From contig NZ_JRKM01000001.1 of NCBI RefSeq assembly GCF_000768065.1, positions 2,914,001 to 2,978,000 of the forward strand: 64,000 bases of DNA, in the 5' to 3' direction. Position numbers and translations under genes: made by a program. The notes beneath the pieces were generated by a model. That model made no database searches and was not told the DNA's origin. It was given only the letters and a program-made list of their open reading frames with translations. This stretch comes from Aquabacterium sp. NJ1. Lineage in GTDB: Bacteria > Pseudomonadota > Gammaproteobacteria > Burkholderiales > Burkholderiaceae_C. Below are positions 25,552 to 40,622 of the stretch, one piece after another (position 1 is the first letter of the stretch; each line of letters opens with the position of its first letter).

Positions 25552-25682
25552 AGGTCACGGTTCTGTCACTGCAGGCGTGCTACAGTCGCGGTCTTCGCAC
25601 GGTAATGCGAAGGGTGCAAAAGTGTCAGGTCGGCACTGGTTTGCGTTCAGGCCCTGGTGGCGGAATTCAAACCTGTGTCGAT

Positions 25683-25757
25683 GCCCATGTGGCTCAGTGG
25701 TAGAGCACCCCCTTGGTAAGGGGGAGGTCGGCAGTTCGATCCTGCCCATGGGCACCA
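25683..25757 (+). tRNA. tRNA-Thr (GGT)
   Basis: 75 nt with encoded CCA. Acceptor GCCCATG pairs with CATGGGC; anticodon GGT in TTGGTAA; T-loop AGTTCGATCCT. It precedes tuf by 72 nt, the same Thr-tufB arrangement as in many proteobacteria. Confidence 0.95.
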
Positions 25758-25829
25758 CACACCCCATCCCTTTTTTTCTTTTCATTCGGCTTTTCATTCG
25801 GGCCAATCAGGGCGCCAGGAGCGAGAAAC

Positions 25830-27020
<1,191 letters not shown>

Positions 27021-27046
27021 AATACGCAGTTCAGTTTTTGGCCAGT

Positions 27047-27122
27047 AGGGGTATAGCTCAATTGGCAGAGCGTCGGTCTCCAAAACCGAAGGTTGTAGGT
27101 TCGATTCCTACTGCCCCTGCCA
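27047..27122 (+). tRNA. tRNA-Trp (CCA)
   Basis: 76 nt with encoded CCA. Acceptor AGGGGTA pairs with TGCCCCT; anticodon CCA in CTCCAAA; T-loop GGTTCGATTCC. It lies 26 nt after tuf and before secE, the common proteobacterial position. Confidence 0.95.
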
Positions 27123-27157
27123 GACACTGAACAAAGACACTGTCGCTGTATCACAGC

Positions 27158-27185
27158 AGCCCGCAGACCGAGAGGTCCGCGGGCT
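27158..27185 (+). terminator. Hairpin between tRNA-Trp and secE
   Basis: AGCCCGC-A-GACC-GAGA-GGTC-C-GCGGGCT forms an 11-bp interrupted stem with a GAGA loop, followed by TTTG. The T run is short, so it may be a partial terminator or a tRNA-processing boundary that lets some transcription into secE-nusG. Confidence 0.55.
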
Positions 27186-27208
27186 TTGCTGCCTCAAACA
27201 TTTCGTTC

Positions 27209-27592
27209 ATGGCTACTACGCAAATCGAAACCGTCACGACAAGTGCCGACAAAGCCAAGCTGGCCGTCACAGGCCTGCTGGTCGTGGGCGCCGTGGCCGT
27301 GTTCTACCTGCTGGGCAAGCAGGACCTGTGGGTTCGTGTCCTGGCTCTGCTGGTCCTGATTGCCGCGGCCGTGGGCGTGTTCTTCACCTCCGCGCAAGGC
27401 AAGGAACTGATCGCTTTTGGTCAGGACTCTGCCAAGGAGCTGCGCAAGGTCGTGTGGCCCAGCCGCCCTGAAGCCACCCAGATGACCGCCTATGTGTTCG
27501 CCTTCGTGGTGATCATGGCGCTCTTCCTGTGGCTGACCGACAAGACGCTGGAGTGGGTGATCTACGGCCTGATCCTGGGCTGGAAGCACTGA
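27209..27592 (+). CDS. secE: Preprotein translocase subunit SecE
   Basis: Essential subunit of the SecYEG channel in the inner membrane. The 127-residue product has three predicted membrane helices: about residues 18-37, 42-61 and 96-118. The conserved SecE amphipathic segment [24 protein letters not shown] precedes the last helix, as in E. coli. It is followed after 37 nt by nusG, the near-universal pairing. The ribosome site before the ATG at 27209 is weak. Confidence 0.95.
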   Translation: MATTQIETVTTSADKAKLAVTGLLVVGAVAVFYLLGKQDLWVRVLALLVLIAAAVGVFFTSAQGKELIAFGQDSAKELRKVVWPSRPEATQMTAYVFAFVVIMALFLWLTDKTLEWVIYGLILGWKH

Positions 27593-27629
27593 TTTCTGCA
27601 AGCAGACACATCGAAGCGAGGTTGATCCC

Positions 27630-28199
27630 ATGACTGACGTTCAAACCACCCCCGCCACCGCTGCCGCACCGCTGCGCTGGTATGTGGTGCACGCCTATTC
27701 CGGCATGGAAAAGGCCGTCGAACGCAACCTGCGCGAGCGCATTGACCGCGCCGGCATGCAAGACCAGTTCGGTCGCATCCTGGTGCCGACCGAAGAAGTC
27801 GTCGAAGTCAAGAACGGCAAGAAGTCCGTGACCGAGCGCCGTTTCTTCCCCGGCTACGTGCTGGTCGAAATGGTCATGAGCGACGACACCTGGCACCTGG
27901 TCAAGAACACCTCCAAGGTGACGGGTTTTGTGGGCGGCGCCAAGAACCGTCCGGTGCCCATCTCGGAAGACGAAGTCATGAAGATCGTCAACCAGATGCA
28001 AGAGGGCATCGAGAAGCCGCGTCCCAAGGTTGAGTGGGAAAACGGCGAAGTCGTTCGTGTCAAGGAAGGCCCGTTCACGGACTTCAACGGCTCGATCGAA
28101 GACGTGAACTACGAAAAATCCAAGCTGCGCGTGTCTGTCACGATCTTCGGTCGTGCCACCCCCGTCGAGCTGGACTTCGGTCAGGTCGAGAAGATCTAA
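27630..28199 (+). CDS. nusG: Transcription termination/antitermination factor NusG
   Basis: Binds RNA polymerase and links it to Rho or to ribosomal protein S10. The 189-residue protein has an NGN domain ([23 protein letters not shown] ... [14 protein letters not shown] ... [16 protein letters not shown]) and a C-terminal KOW domain ([43 protein letters not shown]). About ten residues ([14 protein letters not shown]) precede the NGN domain. The ATG at 27630 follows GAGG about 10 nt upstream. Length and motifs are normal. Confidence 0.97.
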   Translation: MTDVQTTPATAAAPLRWYVVHAYSGMEKAVERNLRERIDRAGMQDQFGRILVPTEEVVEVKNGKKSVTERRFFPGYVLVEMVMSDDTWHLVKNTSKVTGFVGGAKNRPVPISEDEVMKIVNQMQEGIEKPRPKVEWENGEVVRVKEGPFTDFNGSIEDVNYEKSKLRVSVTIFGRATPVELDFGQVEKI

Positions 28200-28371
28200 C
28201 CGGGCAGATTCAGGCCTTGCAGGTGAGGCCGCAGTCGCAAGGCTGCATCCACCTGCCGTACCAGGCGCGAACGAGACCGCGTCAAGAGGAGCCAGGAAGT
28301 TCGTTGTGAACAAGCCTGGCGTTTGACTCAACCGTACTGGCGTGGCCGCCAGGCGGTTCTAGGAGAAATAC

Positions 28372-28803
28372 ATGGCCAAGAAAATTGTCGGCTTCATCAA
28401 GCTGCAAATTCCGGCTGGCAAGGCAAACCCTTCGCCTCCAGTCGGTCCCGCACTGGGTCAGCGCGGTCTGAACATCATGGAATTCTGCAAGGCGTTCAAC
28501 GCCCAGACCCAAGGCGTCGAGCCCGGTCTGAAGCTGCCCGTGGTGATCACTGCCTACGCAGACAAGTCCTTCACCTTCATCATCAAGACACCGCCCGCAA
28601 CGGTGCTGCTGAAGAAGGCTGCCAAGATCGACAAGGGTTCGCCCCGTCCTCAGTCTGACAAGGTCGGCAAGCTGACCCGTGAGCAACTGGAAGAAATCGC
28701 CAAGACCAAGCAGAAGGACCTGACCGCTGCTGACTTGGACGCTGCTGTTCGCACGATCGCCGGTTCGGCTCGTTCGATGGGCATCATCGTGGAAGGTGTT
28801 TAA
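28372..28803 (+). CDS. rplK: 50S ribosomal protein L11
   Basis: Binds the GTPase-associated region of 23S rRNA. 143 residues, starting [38 protein letters not shown] with the Pro-rich hinge [11 protein letters not shown], the thiostrepton-associated N-terminal domain, and ending [10 protein letters not shown]. The start at 28372 has AGGAGA about 8 nt upstream. rplA follows with a 2-nt gap. The 172-nt gap after nusG may carry the L1-binding autoregulatory target known for L11-L1 operons, but I could not locate it with confidence. Confidence 0.98.
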   Translation: MAKKIVGFIKLQIPAGKANPSPPVGPALGQRGLNIMEFCKAFNAQTQGVEPGLKLPVVITAYADKSFTFIIKTPPATVLLKKAAKIDKGSPRPQSDKVGKLTREQLEEIAKTKQKDLTAADLDAAVRTIAGSARSMGIIVEGV

Positions 28804-28805
28804 TC

Positions 28806-29504
28806 ATGGCTAAGCTGACCAAACGCCAAAAGGCTTTCGCTGGCAAGGTGGACACCACCAAGCTGTACGCCTTCGACGACGCCCTGAGCCTGATCAAGGA
28901 AGCCGCCGTTGCCAAGTTCGATGAATCCATCGACGTGGCCGTGCAACTGGGCGTGGACGCCAAGAAGTCGGACCAAGTGGTTCGTGGCGCTGTCGTGATG
29001 CCCAACGGCACCGGCAAGACCAAGCGCGTGGCCGTGTTCGCCCAAGGTGCCAAGGCTGAAGAAGCCAAGGCCGCCGGTGCTGACGTCGTCGGCATGGAAG
29101 ACCTGGCTGAGCAAGTCAAGGCTGGCAACATCAACTTCGACGTGGTGATCGCCTCCCCTGACACGATGCGTATCGTCGGTACCCTGGGTACGGTGCTGGG
29201 TCCTCGCGGCCTGATGCCTAACCCCAAGGTCGGCACCGTGACGCCTGACGTCGCCACCGCTGTCAAGAACGCCAAGGCTGGTCAAGTCCAGTTCCGCGTT
29301 GACAAGGCCGGCATCATCCACGGCACCATCGGTCGCCGTTCGTTCGACGCCGACAAGCTCAAGGGCAACCTGGCTGCTCTGCTGGACGCGCTGAACAAGC
29401 TCAAGCCTGCTTCGAGCAAGGGCGTGTACCTGAAGAAGGTCGCCGTGTCGTCCACCATGGGTGTGGGCGTGCGCGTGGACGTCAACAGCATCACGGGCGC
29501 CTGA
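28806..29504 (+). CDS. rplA: 50S ribosomal protein L1
   Basis: Forms the L1 stalk that moves deacylated tRNA, and represses its own operon in E. coli. 232 residues with [15 protein letters not shown], the [25 protein letters not shown] signature, [18 protein letters not shown] and the end [15 protein letters not shown]. It sits directly after rplK and is separated from rplJ by a 350-nt leader. Confidence 0.98.
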   Translation: MAKLTKRQKAFAGKVDTTKLYAFDDALSLIKEAAVAKFDESIDVAVQLGVDAKKSDQVVRGAVVMPNGTGKTKRVAVFAQGAKAEEAKAAGADVVGMEDLAEQVKAGNINFDVVIASPDTMRIVGTLGTVLGPRGLMPNPKVGTVTPDVATAVKNAKAGQVQFRVDKAGIIHGTIGRRSFDADKLKGNLAALLDALNKLKPASSKGVYLKKVAVSSTMGVGVRVDVNSITGA

Positions 29505-29854
29505 TAGGCAACAGACATTGTCGGCTCGGGTCGCAAGGCCTGAGTTGACCGGATCCCGCGCGAGTCTGGTGCGGTGTATCTGAACAAGATTGGTGGGCTG
29601 GGGTCCGACGCAAGTCGAGTCCCAGGCTATCAAAGACCGTAGGCGTCAAAGAGCGTGCTTGTACAGGTGCTCCGAGGCTTAATCGTCCAGCCTACGCAGA
29701 TGGCGTACCCGCTGTTGAAGTGTCCGTGTCGTGCAGCCCTTCGGGGTCTGGATGGCATGGGTTCCGAGGCAGAAGGTCGCTGAAACTGGGTGTGTCCCCA
29801 GGTGTCCGCTCCCGATGGGGTGGGTGCCCAAGGACATGTTTTAAGGAGTAGACC
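29505..29854 (+). promoter_or_regulatory. rplJ leader region (probable L10-responsive RNA)
   Basis: A 350-nt gap before rplJ with no coding signal. Its middle part (about 29625-29710, from CAAAGACCGTAGGCGTC to CAGCCTACGCAGATGGCGT) contains complementary segments GTAGGC (about 29640-29645) and GCCTAC, as expected for the L10(L12)4-binding leader that controls rplJL translation in proteobacteria. This is assigned by position and pairing; promoter elements were not identified. Confidence 0.55.
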
Positions 29855-30388
29855 TTGAGTCTCAATCGCAACGAAAAAGAAGCCGTCATTGCGGAAGTGG
29901 CTGCCCAGGCGGGCAAGTCGCAGACGCTTGCACTGGCTGAGTACCGCGGTCTCACGGTGGCTCAACTGGATCAGCTGCGCAAAACCGCACGCGCCCAAGG
30001 TGTGTATCTTCACGTGCTGAAGAACACCCTGGCTCGTCGCGCTGTTGCCGGCACCCCGTTCGAAGTCGCCGCCGAGAGCATGAGCGGCCCGCTGATCTAC
30101 GGCTTCTCTGAAGACGCCGTGGCTGCAGCAAAGGTGATCGCTGACTTTGCCAAGGGCAATGACAAGCTGGTCATCAAGGCTGGTGCATACGCTGGCAAGG
30201 CTCTGGACGCCAATGGCGTCAAGTCCTTGGCATCGATCCCCAGCAAGGAAGTTCTGCTGGCCCAAATTTGCGGTCTGCTGCAATCGCCGATCTCGGGCTT
30301 CGCCCGCGTGCTGGCTGCAGTGTCCGAGCAAAAGGGTGGTGGCGCTCCTGCTGCCGAGGCAGCTCCTGCCGAAGCTCCCGCTGCTTGA
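29855..30388 (+). CDS. rplJ: 50S ribosomal protein L10
   Basis: Anchors L7/L12 dimers to the ribosome. 177 residues: [42 protein letters not shown] and [16 protein letters not shown] are canonical; the Ala-rich tail ([17 protein letters not shown]) is a common extension in betaproteobacteria. The start is TTG at 29855, with AAGGAG 9 nt upstream; the protein alignment (MSLNRNEKE) leaves no alternative. The rare start codon could contribute to translational control by the preceding leader. It is followed by rplL after 60 nt. Confidence 0.97.
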   Translation: MSLNRNEKEAVIAEVAAQAGKSQTLALAEYRGLTVAQLDQLRKTARAQGVYLHVLKNTLARRAVAGTPFEVAAESMSGPLIYGFSEDAVAAAKVIADFAKGNDKLVIKAGAYAGKALDANGVKSLASIPSKEVLLAQICGLLQSPISGFARVLAAVSEQKGGGAPAAEAAPAEAPAA

Positions 30389-30448
30389 TCTGCTCACCGA
30401 GCAATCAACCGTACCGCATTCAACTTTTACCGATTTTAGGAACCCAAA

Positions 30449-30829
30449 ATGGCATTCGATAAAGACGCATTCCTGACCGCCCTGGACAGCATGTCCGTGA
30501 TGGAGCTCAACGAGCTGGTCAAGGCCATCGAAGAGAAGTTCGGCGTGTCCGCCGCTGCAATGGCTGCTCCCGCTGCTGGCGGCGCTGCTGGCGGTGGCGC
30601 TGCTGCTGCTGAAGAGAAGACTGAATTCAACGTGGTGCTGACCGGCGCCGGCGCCAACAAGGTTGGCGTGATCAAGGCCGTGCGCGAAATCACCGGCCTG
30701 GGTCTGAAGGAAGCCAAGGACCTGGTTGACGGCGCTCCCAAGAACGTCAAGGAAGGCATTGCCAAGGCTGACGCTGAAGCCGCTGTGAAGAAGCTGGTTG
30801 AAGCTGGCGCTACTGCCGAAATGAAGTGA
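30449..30829 (+). CDS. rplL: 50S ribosomal protein L7/L12
   Basis: Stalk protein that recruits translational GTPases. 126 residues: N-terminal dimerisation domain ([32 protein letters not shown]), Ala/Gly hinge (about residues 36-53), and C-terminal factor-binding domain ([40 protein letters not shown]). Length and motifs are normal. A strong hairpin begins seven nucleotides after the stop. Confidence 0.98.
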   Translation: MAFDKDAFLTALDSMSVMELNELVKAIEEKFGVSAAAMAAPAAGGAAGGGAAAAEEKTEFNVVLTGAGANKVGVIKAVREITGLGLKEAKDLVDGAPKNVKEGIAKADAEAAVKKLVEAGATAEMK

Positions 30830-30835
30830 TTCCCT

Positions 30836-31175
30836 GCCCGCCTTCTGGCGGGCGTCGGAAGACGATGAGCTGCCCTCCTCGTGAGGGCGGCTTTCGGCTT
30901 TTCAGGGGTGAAAATCCCTGAGAGCAGCCGAAAAGCCATCCGGTAGTACACTGGAGGGCTTTTCGAGTGTTCTCTGAACCGACTGCGGAGAACCGGTTTG
31001 GTCGAGCCTGTGTGCAATGCGCGGGTTGTCTGCCAGCGGTTGGTAGTGGCCAACCACCAAGCCTCGGACGCAAGGTCCGAATGGCCAGTCGCCGAACAAC
31101 AGCGCGCCCCCACGGCCAGGGAGCGGGCTGAATTCGAAACGGTGCATCGCTGATGGTGCCCGAAACGGAGAGTTT
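30836..31175 (+). promoter_or_regulatory. rplL-rpoB intergenic region with attenuator-like hairpins
   Basis: A 346-nt gap. GCCCGCC-TTCT-GGCGGGC (30836-30853) is a perfect 7-bp hairpin just after rplL, without a T run. A second hairpin, GCCCTC-CTCGT-GAGGGC (about 30874-30890), is followed by GGCTTTCGGCTTTTC. By analogy with E. coli this region should partly terminate transcription and set the ratio of ribosomal proteins to RNA polymerase subunits. Nothing coding is supported. Confidence 0.55.
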
Positions 31176-35303
<4,128 letters not shown>

Positions 35304-35458
35304 TCTGAGTGCCCCATGCCACGCCATGCGGCGTTGGTCGGTCGGTTGCATAGCGCTGCTATGCCGCCCTCCCGCCCGCCTTGCCTGGCCTGCCATGGAC
35401 CCCTCAGATTCGTTGCCACGTCGACACGGTACCCAACTGAAATATTTAGGAGAAAGCC

Positions 35459-38400
35459 ATGAAAGGCTTGCTGGACCTCTTTAAGCAATTCACCCCTGAT
35501 GAGCACTTCGATGCCATCAAGATCGGCCTGGCCTCGCCCGAGAAGATTCGGTCGTGGTCGTTCGGCGAAGTGAAGAAGCCCGAAACCATCAACTACCGTA
35601 CGTTCAAGCCTGAGCGTGATGGCCTGTTCTGCGCCAAGATCTTTGGCCCGATCAAGGATTACGAGTGCCTGTGCGGCAAGTACAAGCGCCTGAAGCACCG
35701 CGGCGTGATCTGTGAGAAGTGCGGCGTCGAAGTGACCCAGACCAAGGTCCGTCGTGACCGCATGGGCCACATCGAACTGGCTGCGCCTTGCGCCCACATC
35801 TGGTTCCTGAAGTCGCTGCCTTCGCGTCTGGGCCTGGTCCTGGACATGACGCTGCGCGACATCGAGCGCGTGCTGTACTTTGAAGCCTACGTGGTGGTGG
35901 ACCCCGGCATGACCCCGCTGAAGAAGTTCAGCATCATGTCCGAGGACGATTACGACGCCAAGCGCATCGAGTACGGCGATGAATTCGAAGCCCTGATGGG
36001 CGCCGAAGGCATCAAGAAGTTGCTCGAAGAGATGGACCTGGACGTCGAGATCGACAAGCTGCGCAACGACATGACGGGCAGCGAGCTGAAGATCAAGAAG
36101 AACGCCAAGCGCCTGAAGGTGATGGAAGCGTTCAAGAAGTCCGGCATCAAGCCCAACTGGATGGTGATGGACGTGCTGCCCGTGCTGCCGCCCGATCTGC
36201 GTCCGCTGGTGCCGCTGGACGGCGGTCGTTTCGCGACATCCGACCTGAACGACCTGTACCGCCGCGTCATCAACCGTAACAACCGTCTGGCCCGCTTGCT
36301 CGAACTGAAGGCGCCAGAAATCATCGTGCGCAACGAAAAGCGCATGCTGCAGGAATCGGTTGACTCGCTGCTGGACAACGGCCGTCGTGGCAAGGCCATG
36401 ACCGGTGCGAACAAGCGTGCCCTGAAGTCGCTGGCCGACATGATCAAGGGTAAGAGCGGTCGCTTCCGTCAGAACTTGCTGGGTAAGCGCGTCGACTACT
36501 CCGGTCGTTCCGTGATCACCGTGGGCCCGACCCTGAAGCTGCACCAGTGCGGTCTGCCCAAGCTGATGGCGCTTGAACTGTTCAAGCCCTTCATCTTCGC
36601 GCGCCTGGAAGCCATGGGTATCGCCACCACGATCAAGGCTGCCAAGAAGGAAGTCGAATCCGGCACCCCTGTGGTGTGGGACATCCTTGAAGAAGTGATC
36701 AAGGAACACCCCGTGATGCTGAACCGTGCGCCTACGCTGCACCGTCTCGGCATCCAGGCGTTCGAGCCTGTGCTGATCGAAGGCAAGGCCATCCAGCTGC
36801 ACCCCCTCGTTTGCGCGGCCTTCAACGCCGACTTCGACGGTGACCAGATGGCCGTTCACGTGCCGCTGTCGATCGAAGCCCAGATGGAAGCCCGCACCCT
36901 GATGCTGGCCTCCAACAACGTGCTGTTCCCTGCCAACGGCGAACCTTCCATTGTGCCGTCGCAAGACGTGGTGCTGGGTCTTTACTACGCCACCCGCGAG
37001 CGCATCAACGGCAAGGGCGAAGGCATGGTCTTCTCCGATATCCCCGAGCTGCAACGCGCGCTGGATAACGGTGTGGTCGAGATCACTGCCCGCATCAACA
37101 TCCGTCTGACCGAGTACACCAAGAACAAGGACACGGGCGAGTTCGTCCCCGAGACCAAGCTGGTGGAAACGACCGTCGGTCGTGCGCTGCTGTCCGAGAT
37201 CCTGCCCAAGGGCCTGCCTTTTGCGAACATCAACAAGGCGCTCAAGAAGAAGGAAATCTCCCGCCTCATCAATACTTCGTTCCGCAAGTGCGGTCTGAAG
37301 GAAACGGTGGTGCTGGCTGACAAGCTGCTGCAAAACGGCTTCCGTCTGGCGACCCGCGCTGGCATCTCCATCGGCATCGACGACATGCTCGTGCCGAAGG
37401 AAAAGTACGGCCTGATCGAGCGCGCCGAAAAGGAAGTCAAGGAAATCGAACAGCAGTACGTCTCCGGTCTGGTGACGGCTGGCGAGCGATACAACAAGGT
37501 GGTGGACATCTGGGGCAAGACCGGCGACGAAGTCGGCAAGGTCATGATGTCGCAGCTGTCCAAGCAAAAGACCATCGACCGCAACGGCGTGGAAGTCGAT
37601 CAGGAATCGTTCAACTCGATTTACATGATGGCTGACTCCGGTGCCCGTGGTTCTGCCGCTCAGATCCGCCAGCTGGCCGGTATGCGGGGCCTGATGGCCA
37701 AGCCTGACGGCTCCATCATCGAGACCCCCATCACGGCTAACTTCCGTGAAGGTCTGAACGTGTTGCAGTACTTCATCTCGACCCACGGCGCCCGTAAGGG
37801 TCTGGCCGACACGGCGTTGAAGACCGCGAACTCCGGTTACCTGACCCGTCGTCTGGTGGACGTGACGCAGGACTTGGTTGTGACCGAGGAAGATTGCGGC
37901 ACCGACCAGGGTATCGCCACGCGCGCCCTGGTTGAAGGCGGTGAAGTCATCGAATCGCTGCGCGACCGTATCCTGGGCCGCGTGCCCGCGATCGACGTGC
38001 TGCACCCCGAGACCCAACAGGTCGTCATCACCGCCGGCACCATGCTGGACGAAGACGCCCTGGACATCCTCGAAGCCGCTGGCGTCGACGAAGTCAAGGT
38101 CCGCACGCCGCTGACTTGCGCCACACGCTTCGGCCTGTGCGCCAAGTGCTACGGCCGCGACCTGGGCCGCGGTGGCCTGGTGAACTCCGGTGAAGCTGTC
38201 GGCGTGATCGCTGCGCAGTCCATCGGTGAACCCGGCACGCAGTTGACGATGCGTACCTTCCACATCGGTGGTGCCGCTTCGCGTGCCGCCATCGCTTCGA
38301 GCGTGGAAGCCAAGTCGGACGGCATCATCGGCTTCAATGCCACGATGCGTTACGTCACGAACGGCAAGGGCGATCTGGTGGTGATTTCGCGTTCCGGCGA

Positions 38401-39712
38401 AATCATCATCGCCGACCAGCACGGCCGTGAGCGTGAGCGCCACAAGGTGCCGTATGGCGCGCAGCTCAACGTCAAGGCCGACCAGACCGTCAAGGCTGGC
38501 CTGATCCTGGCAACCTGGGATCCGCTGACCCGTCCGATCATCACCGAGTTCGCCGGTAAGGCCAAGTTCGAGAACGTCGAAGAAGGCGTGACCGTGGCCA
38601 AGCAGGTGGACGAAGTGACCGGTCTGTCGACCCTGGTCGTGATCGACCCCAAGCGCCGTGGCGCTGCCAAGGTCATCCGTCCTCAGGTCAAGCTGCTCGA
38701 CGCCTCTGGCGCCGAAGTGAAGATCCCCGGTACCGACCACGCCGTGACCATCGGCTTCCAGGTTGGCGCGCTGATTCAGGTGCGCGACGGCCAGGATCTG
38801 TCGCCTGGTGAAGTGCTGGCCCGTATCCCAATCGAAGGTCAGAAGACCCGCGACATTACCGGCGGTCTGCCGCGTGTGGCCGAGCTGTTCGAAGCCCGTT
38901 CGCCCAAGGACAAGGGTTCGCTGGCCGAGATCACGGGTACCGTGTCCTTCGGTAAGGAAACCAAGGGCAAGGTTCGCTTGCAGATCACCGACCCCGAAGG
39001 CAAGGTCTGGGAAGACCTGGTTCCGAAGGAAAAGAACATCCTGGTGCACGAAGGCCAGGTGGTCAACAAGGGCGAATCCATCGTCGACGGCCCGGCCGAT
39101 CCGCAGGACATCCTGCGTCTGCTGGGTATCGAAGAGCTGGCCCGCTACATCGTCGACGAAGTGCAGGACGTCTACCGTTTGCAAGGCGTGAAGATCAACG
39201 ACAAGCACATCCAGGTGATCGTTCGCCAGATGCTGCGTCGTGTTCAGATCACCAATGCCGGTGACACCAACTACATCGTTGGCGAACAGGTGGAACGTTC
39301 GGAACTGCTGGACACCAACGACCGCATGCGCGCCGAGGGCAAGATGATCGCCACGCACAGCGATGTGCTGCTGGGTATCACCAAGGCTTCGCTGTCGACC
39401 GACTCCTTCATCTCGGCCGCTTCCTTCCAGGAAACGACCCGCGTGCTGACCGAGGCTGCCATCATGGGCAAGCGCGACGAGCTGCGCGGCCTGAAGGAAA
39501 ACGTCATCGTGGGTCGCCTGATCCCCGCTGGTACCGGCATGGCCTTCCACCAGGCTCGCAAGGCCAAGGAAGAGATGGACGACAGCGAACGCCGCGCCAT
39601 CGCCATGCAGGAAGCCCAGGAGCGCGCTGCGCTCGAACTGGCTGCCCTGGATGGTGACGACGATGGTGCCGATGCCGCCGCACCCGCTGAAGGTGGTGCC
39701 GCTGCCGAGTAA
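35459..39712 (+). CDS. rpoC: DNA-directed RNA polymerase subunit beta'
   Basis: Largest polymerase subunit, 1417 residues. The N-terminal zinc site is [20 protein letters not shown]; the active-site Mg motif is [13 protein letters not shown]; the bridge/trigger region includes [21 protein letters not shown]; the second zinc site is in [15 protein letters not shown]. The Ala/Glu-rich tail ([16 protein letters not shown]) is usual in this order. The ATG at 35459 follows AGGAGA. A strong terminator lies 38 nt after the stop, ending the rpoBC transcript. Confidence 0.98.
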   Translation: MKGLLDLFKQFTPDEHFDAIKIGLASPEKIRSWSFGEVKKPETINYRTFKPERDGLFCAKIFGPIKDYECLCGKYKRLKHRGVICEKCGVEVTQTKVRRDRMGHIELAAPCAHIWFLKSLPSRLGLVLDMTLRDIERVLYFEAYVVVDPGMTPLKKFSIMSEDDYDAKRIEYGDEFEALMGAEGIKKLLEEMDLDVEIDKLRNDMTGSELKIKKNAKRLKVMEAFKKSGIKPNWMVMDVLPVLPPDLRPLVPLDGGRFATSDLNDLYRRVINRNNRLARLLELKAPEIIVRNEKRMLQESVDSLLDNGRRGKAMTGANKRALKSLADMIKGKSGRFRQNLLGKRVDYSGRSVITVGPTLKLHQCGLPKLMALELFKPFIFARLEAMGIATTIKAAKKEVESGTPVVWDILEEVIKEHPVMLNRAPTLHRLGIQAFEPVLIEGKAIQLHPLVCAAFNADFDGDQMAVHVPLSIEAQMEARTLMLASNNVLFPANGEPSIVPSQDVVLGLYYATRERINGKGEGMVFSDIPELQRALDNGVVEITARINIRLTEYTKNKDTGEFVPETKLVETTVGRALLSEILPKGLPFANINKALKKKEISRLINTSFRKCGLKETVVLADKLLQNGFRLATRAGISIGIDDMLVPKEKYGLIERAEKEVKEIEQQYVSGLVTAGERYNKVVDIWGKTGDEVGKVMMSQLSKQKTIDRNGVEVDQESFNSIYMMADSGARGSAAQIRQLAGMRGLMAKPDGSIIETPITANFREGLNVLQYFISTHGARKGLADTALKTANSGYLTRRLVDVTQDLVVTEEDCGTDQGIATRALVEGGEVIESLRDRILGRVPAIDVLHPETQQVVITAGTMLDEDALDILEAAGVDEVKVRTPLTCATRFGLCAKCYGRDLGRGGLVNSGEAVGVIAAQSIGEPGTQLTMRTFHIGGAASRAAIASSVEAKSDGIIGFNATMRYVTNGKGDLVVISRSGEIIIADQHGRERERHKVPYGAQLNVKADQTVKAGLILATWDPLTRPIITEFAGKAKFENVEEGVTVAKQVDEVTGLSTLVVIDPKRRGAAKVIRPQVKLLDASGAEVKIPGTDHAVTIGFQVGALIQVRDGQDLSPGEVLARIPIEGQKTRDITGGLPRVAELFEARSPKDKGSLAEITGTVSFGKETKGKVRLQITDPEGKVWEDLVPKEKNILVHEGQVVNKGESIVDGPADPQDILRLLGIEELARYIVDEVQDVYRLQGVKINDKHIQVIVRQMLRRVQITNAGDTNYIVGEQVERSELLDTNDRMRAEGKMIATHSDVLLGITKASLSTDSFISAASFQETTRVLTEAAIMGKRDELRGLKENVIVGRLIPAGTGMAFHQARKAKEEMDDSERRAIAMQEAQERAALELAALDGDDDGADAAAPAEGGAAAE

Positions 39713-39749
39713 TCGCCAGTTGTTCTGACCGCTTTTCAAGCGATCGCCA

Positions 39750-39786
39750 AGCGCCAGGCCCGAAAGGGTGCTGGCGCTTTTTCTTT
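39750..39786 (+). terminator. Intrinsic terminator after rpoC
   Basis: AGCGCCAG (39750-39757) pairs with CTGGCGCT (39771-39778), loop with GCCC/GGGT inner pairs, followed by TTTTTCTTT. A canonical Rho-independent terminator. Confidence 0.9.
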
Positions 39787-39941
39787 GTTCGGGCGTGAGC
39801 CGTGCAATTCGTCACGCTCATCAAAGCTGGTTGCACGCGCTGTTCACAAGCGGCTGGAAAGAGCCGGTTTTTCTGCCCATGAAGCCAGGGTGGCCTCTCA
39901 TATCTTTCGACGCATCCCATTCATCACAGGTGTGTCGCTTC

Positions 39942-40622
39942 ATGAGCTCTCTTGCCCATAACTTCGAGGTTTGTATCGCCAGCACGGAGGCCGAACTGAC
40001 GCAGGCCTGTATCGTGCGCAAGGTGGCTTATGGCCACCATCTCGGCGACGAAGCGGTGGCGGGGTTCTCGTCCGTCGAAGCGCTGGACCGCACACCCGGT
40101 ACGGTGGTGCTGCTGTGCCGCGACAAGCTGACGGGTGAGGCGGTCGGCACGGCGCGCATCAATGTGGGCCATGAAGCCCATGCCCTGCTCATTGAGCGCC
40201 ATGTGATCCTGCCTCGCCAGATCACCTCACGGCTGCGTGCCGAGGTGACGCGCCTGGCGGTGCTGCCCGGCGCCCATGGCCTGGTCAAACTGTGCCTGAT
40301 GAAGGCGGTGTACCACTACTGCCTGGCCAAGGGCATCGACTGGCTGGTCATCGCCGCCCGCAACGATGCGCTGGGCCGCGCCTACCGGGGCCTGGGCTTC
40401 AAGGACTTTCTGGCACCCGGGCAGATGATGCCCCTGGCTTATGCGGGCAACCTGCCGCACTACATCTTCACGATGGATGTGCAAGGTGCCGAGCCCGCCT
40501 GGCGCCAGTCAGGTCACCGCCTGCTGGGTTTCATGATGGACCTGTCGCTGCGGGACATGCCCGACTTCGGCCTCAAGCCTCAGCCTGCTGTGGCTTCGCC
40601 GTCGCGGGCTTTGGTGGCTTGA
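39942..40622 (+). CDS. N-acyltransferase of the GNAT/FeeM-like superfamily
   Basis: The open frame starts at 39768 inside the rpoC terminator, so a later start must be used; I chose ATG 39942 (MSSLAHNFEVCIASTEAEL, 226 residues), with ATG 39879 as an alternative. The body resembles FeeM/autoinducer-synthase-like acyltransferases: VRKVAYGHHLGDE near the start, then TGEAVGTARINVG, ERHVILP, LRAEVTRLAVLPGA, and AARNDALGRAYRGLGFKDF. These enzymes join an acyl group from acyl carrier protein to an amino acid or amine; substrate here is unknown. Its last 50 bp overlap the 3' end of the hybrid kinase on the other strand. Confidence 0.65.
   Translation: MSSLAHNFEVCIASTEAELTQACIVRKVAYGHHLGDEAVAGFSSVEALDRTPGTVVLLCRDKLTGEAVGTARINVGHEAHALLIERHVILPRQITSRLRAEVTRLAVLPGAHGLVKLCLMKAVYHYCLAKGIDWLVIAARNDALGRAYRGLGFKDFLAPGQMMPLAYAGNLPHYIFTMDVQGAEPAWRQSGHRLLGFMMDLSLRDMPDFGLKPQPAVASPSRALVA

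Noticed and set aside
39768-39941. N-terminal extension of the acyltransferase-like protein
   Set aside because: The frame begins inside the rpoC terminator, so translation from 39768 would require a transcript that crosses it; the extension has no conserved features.
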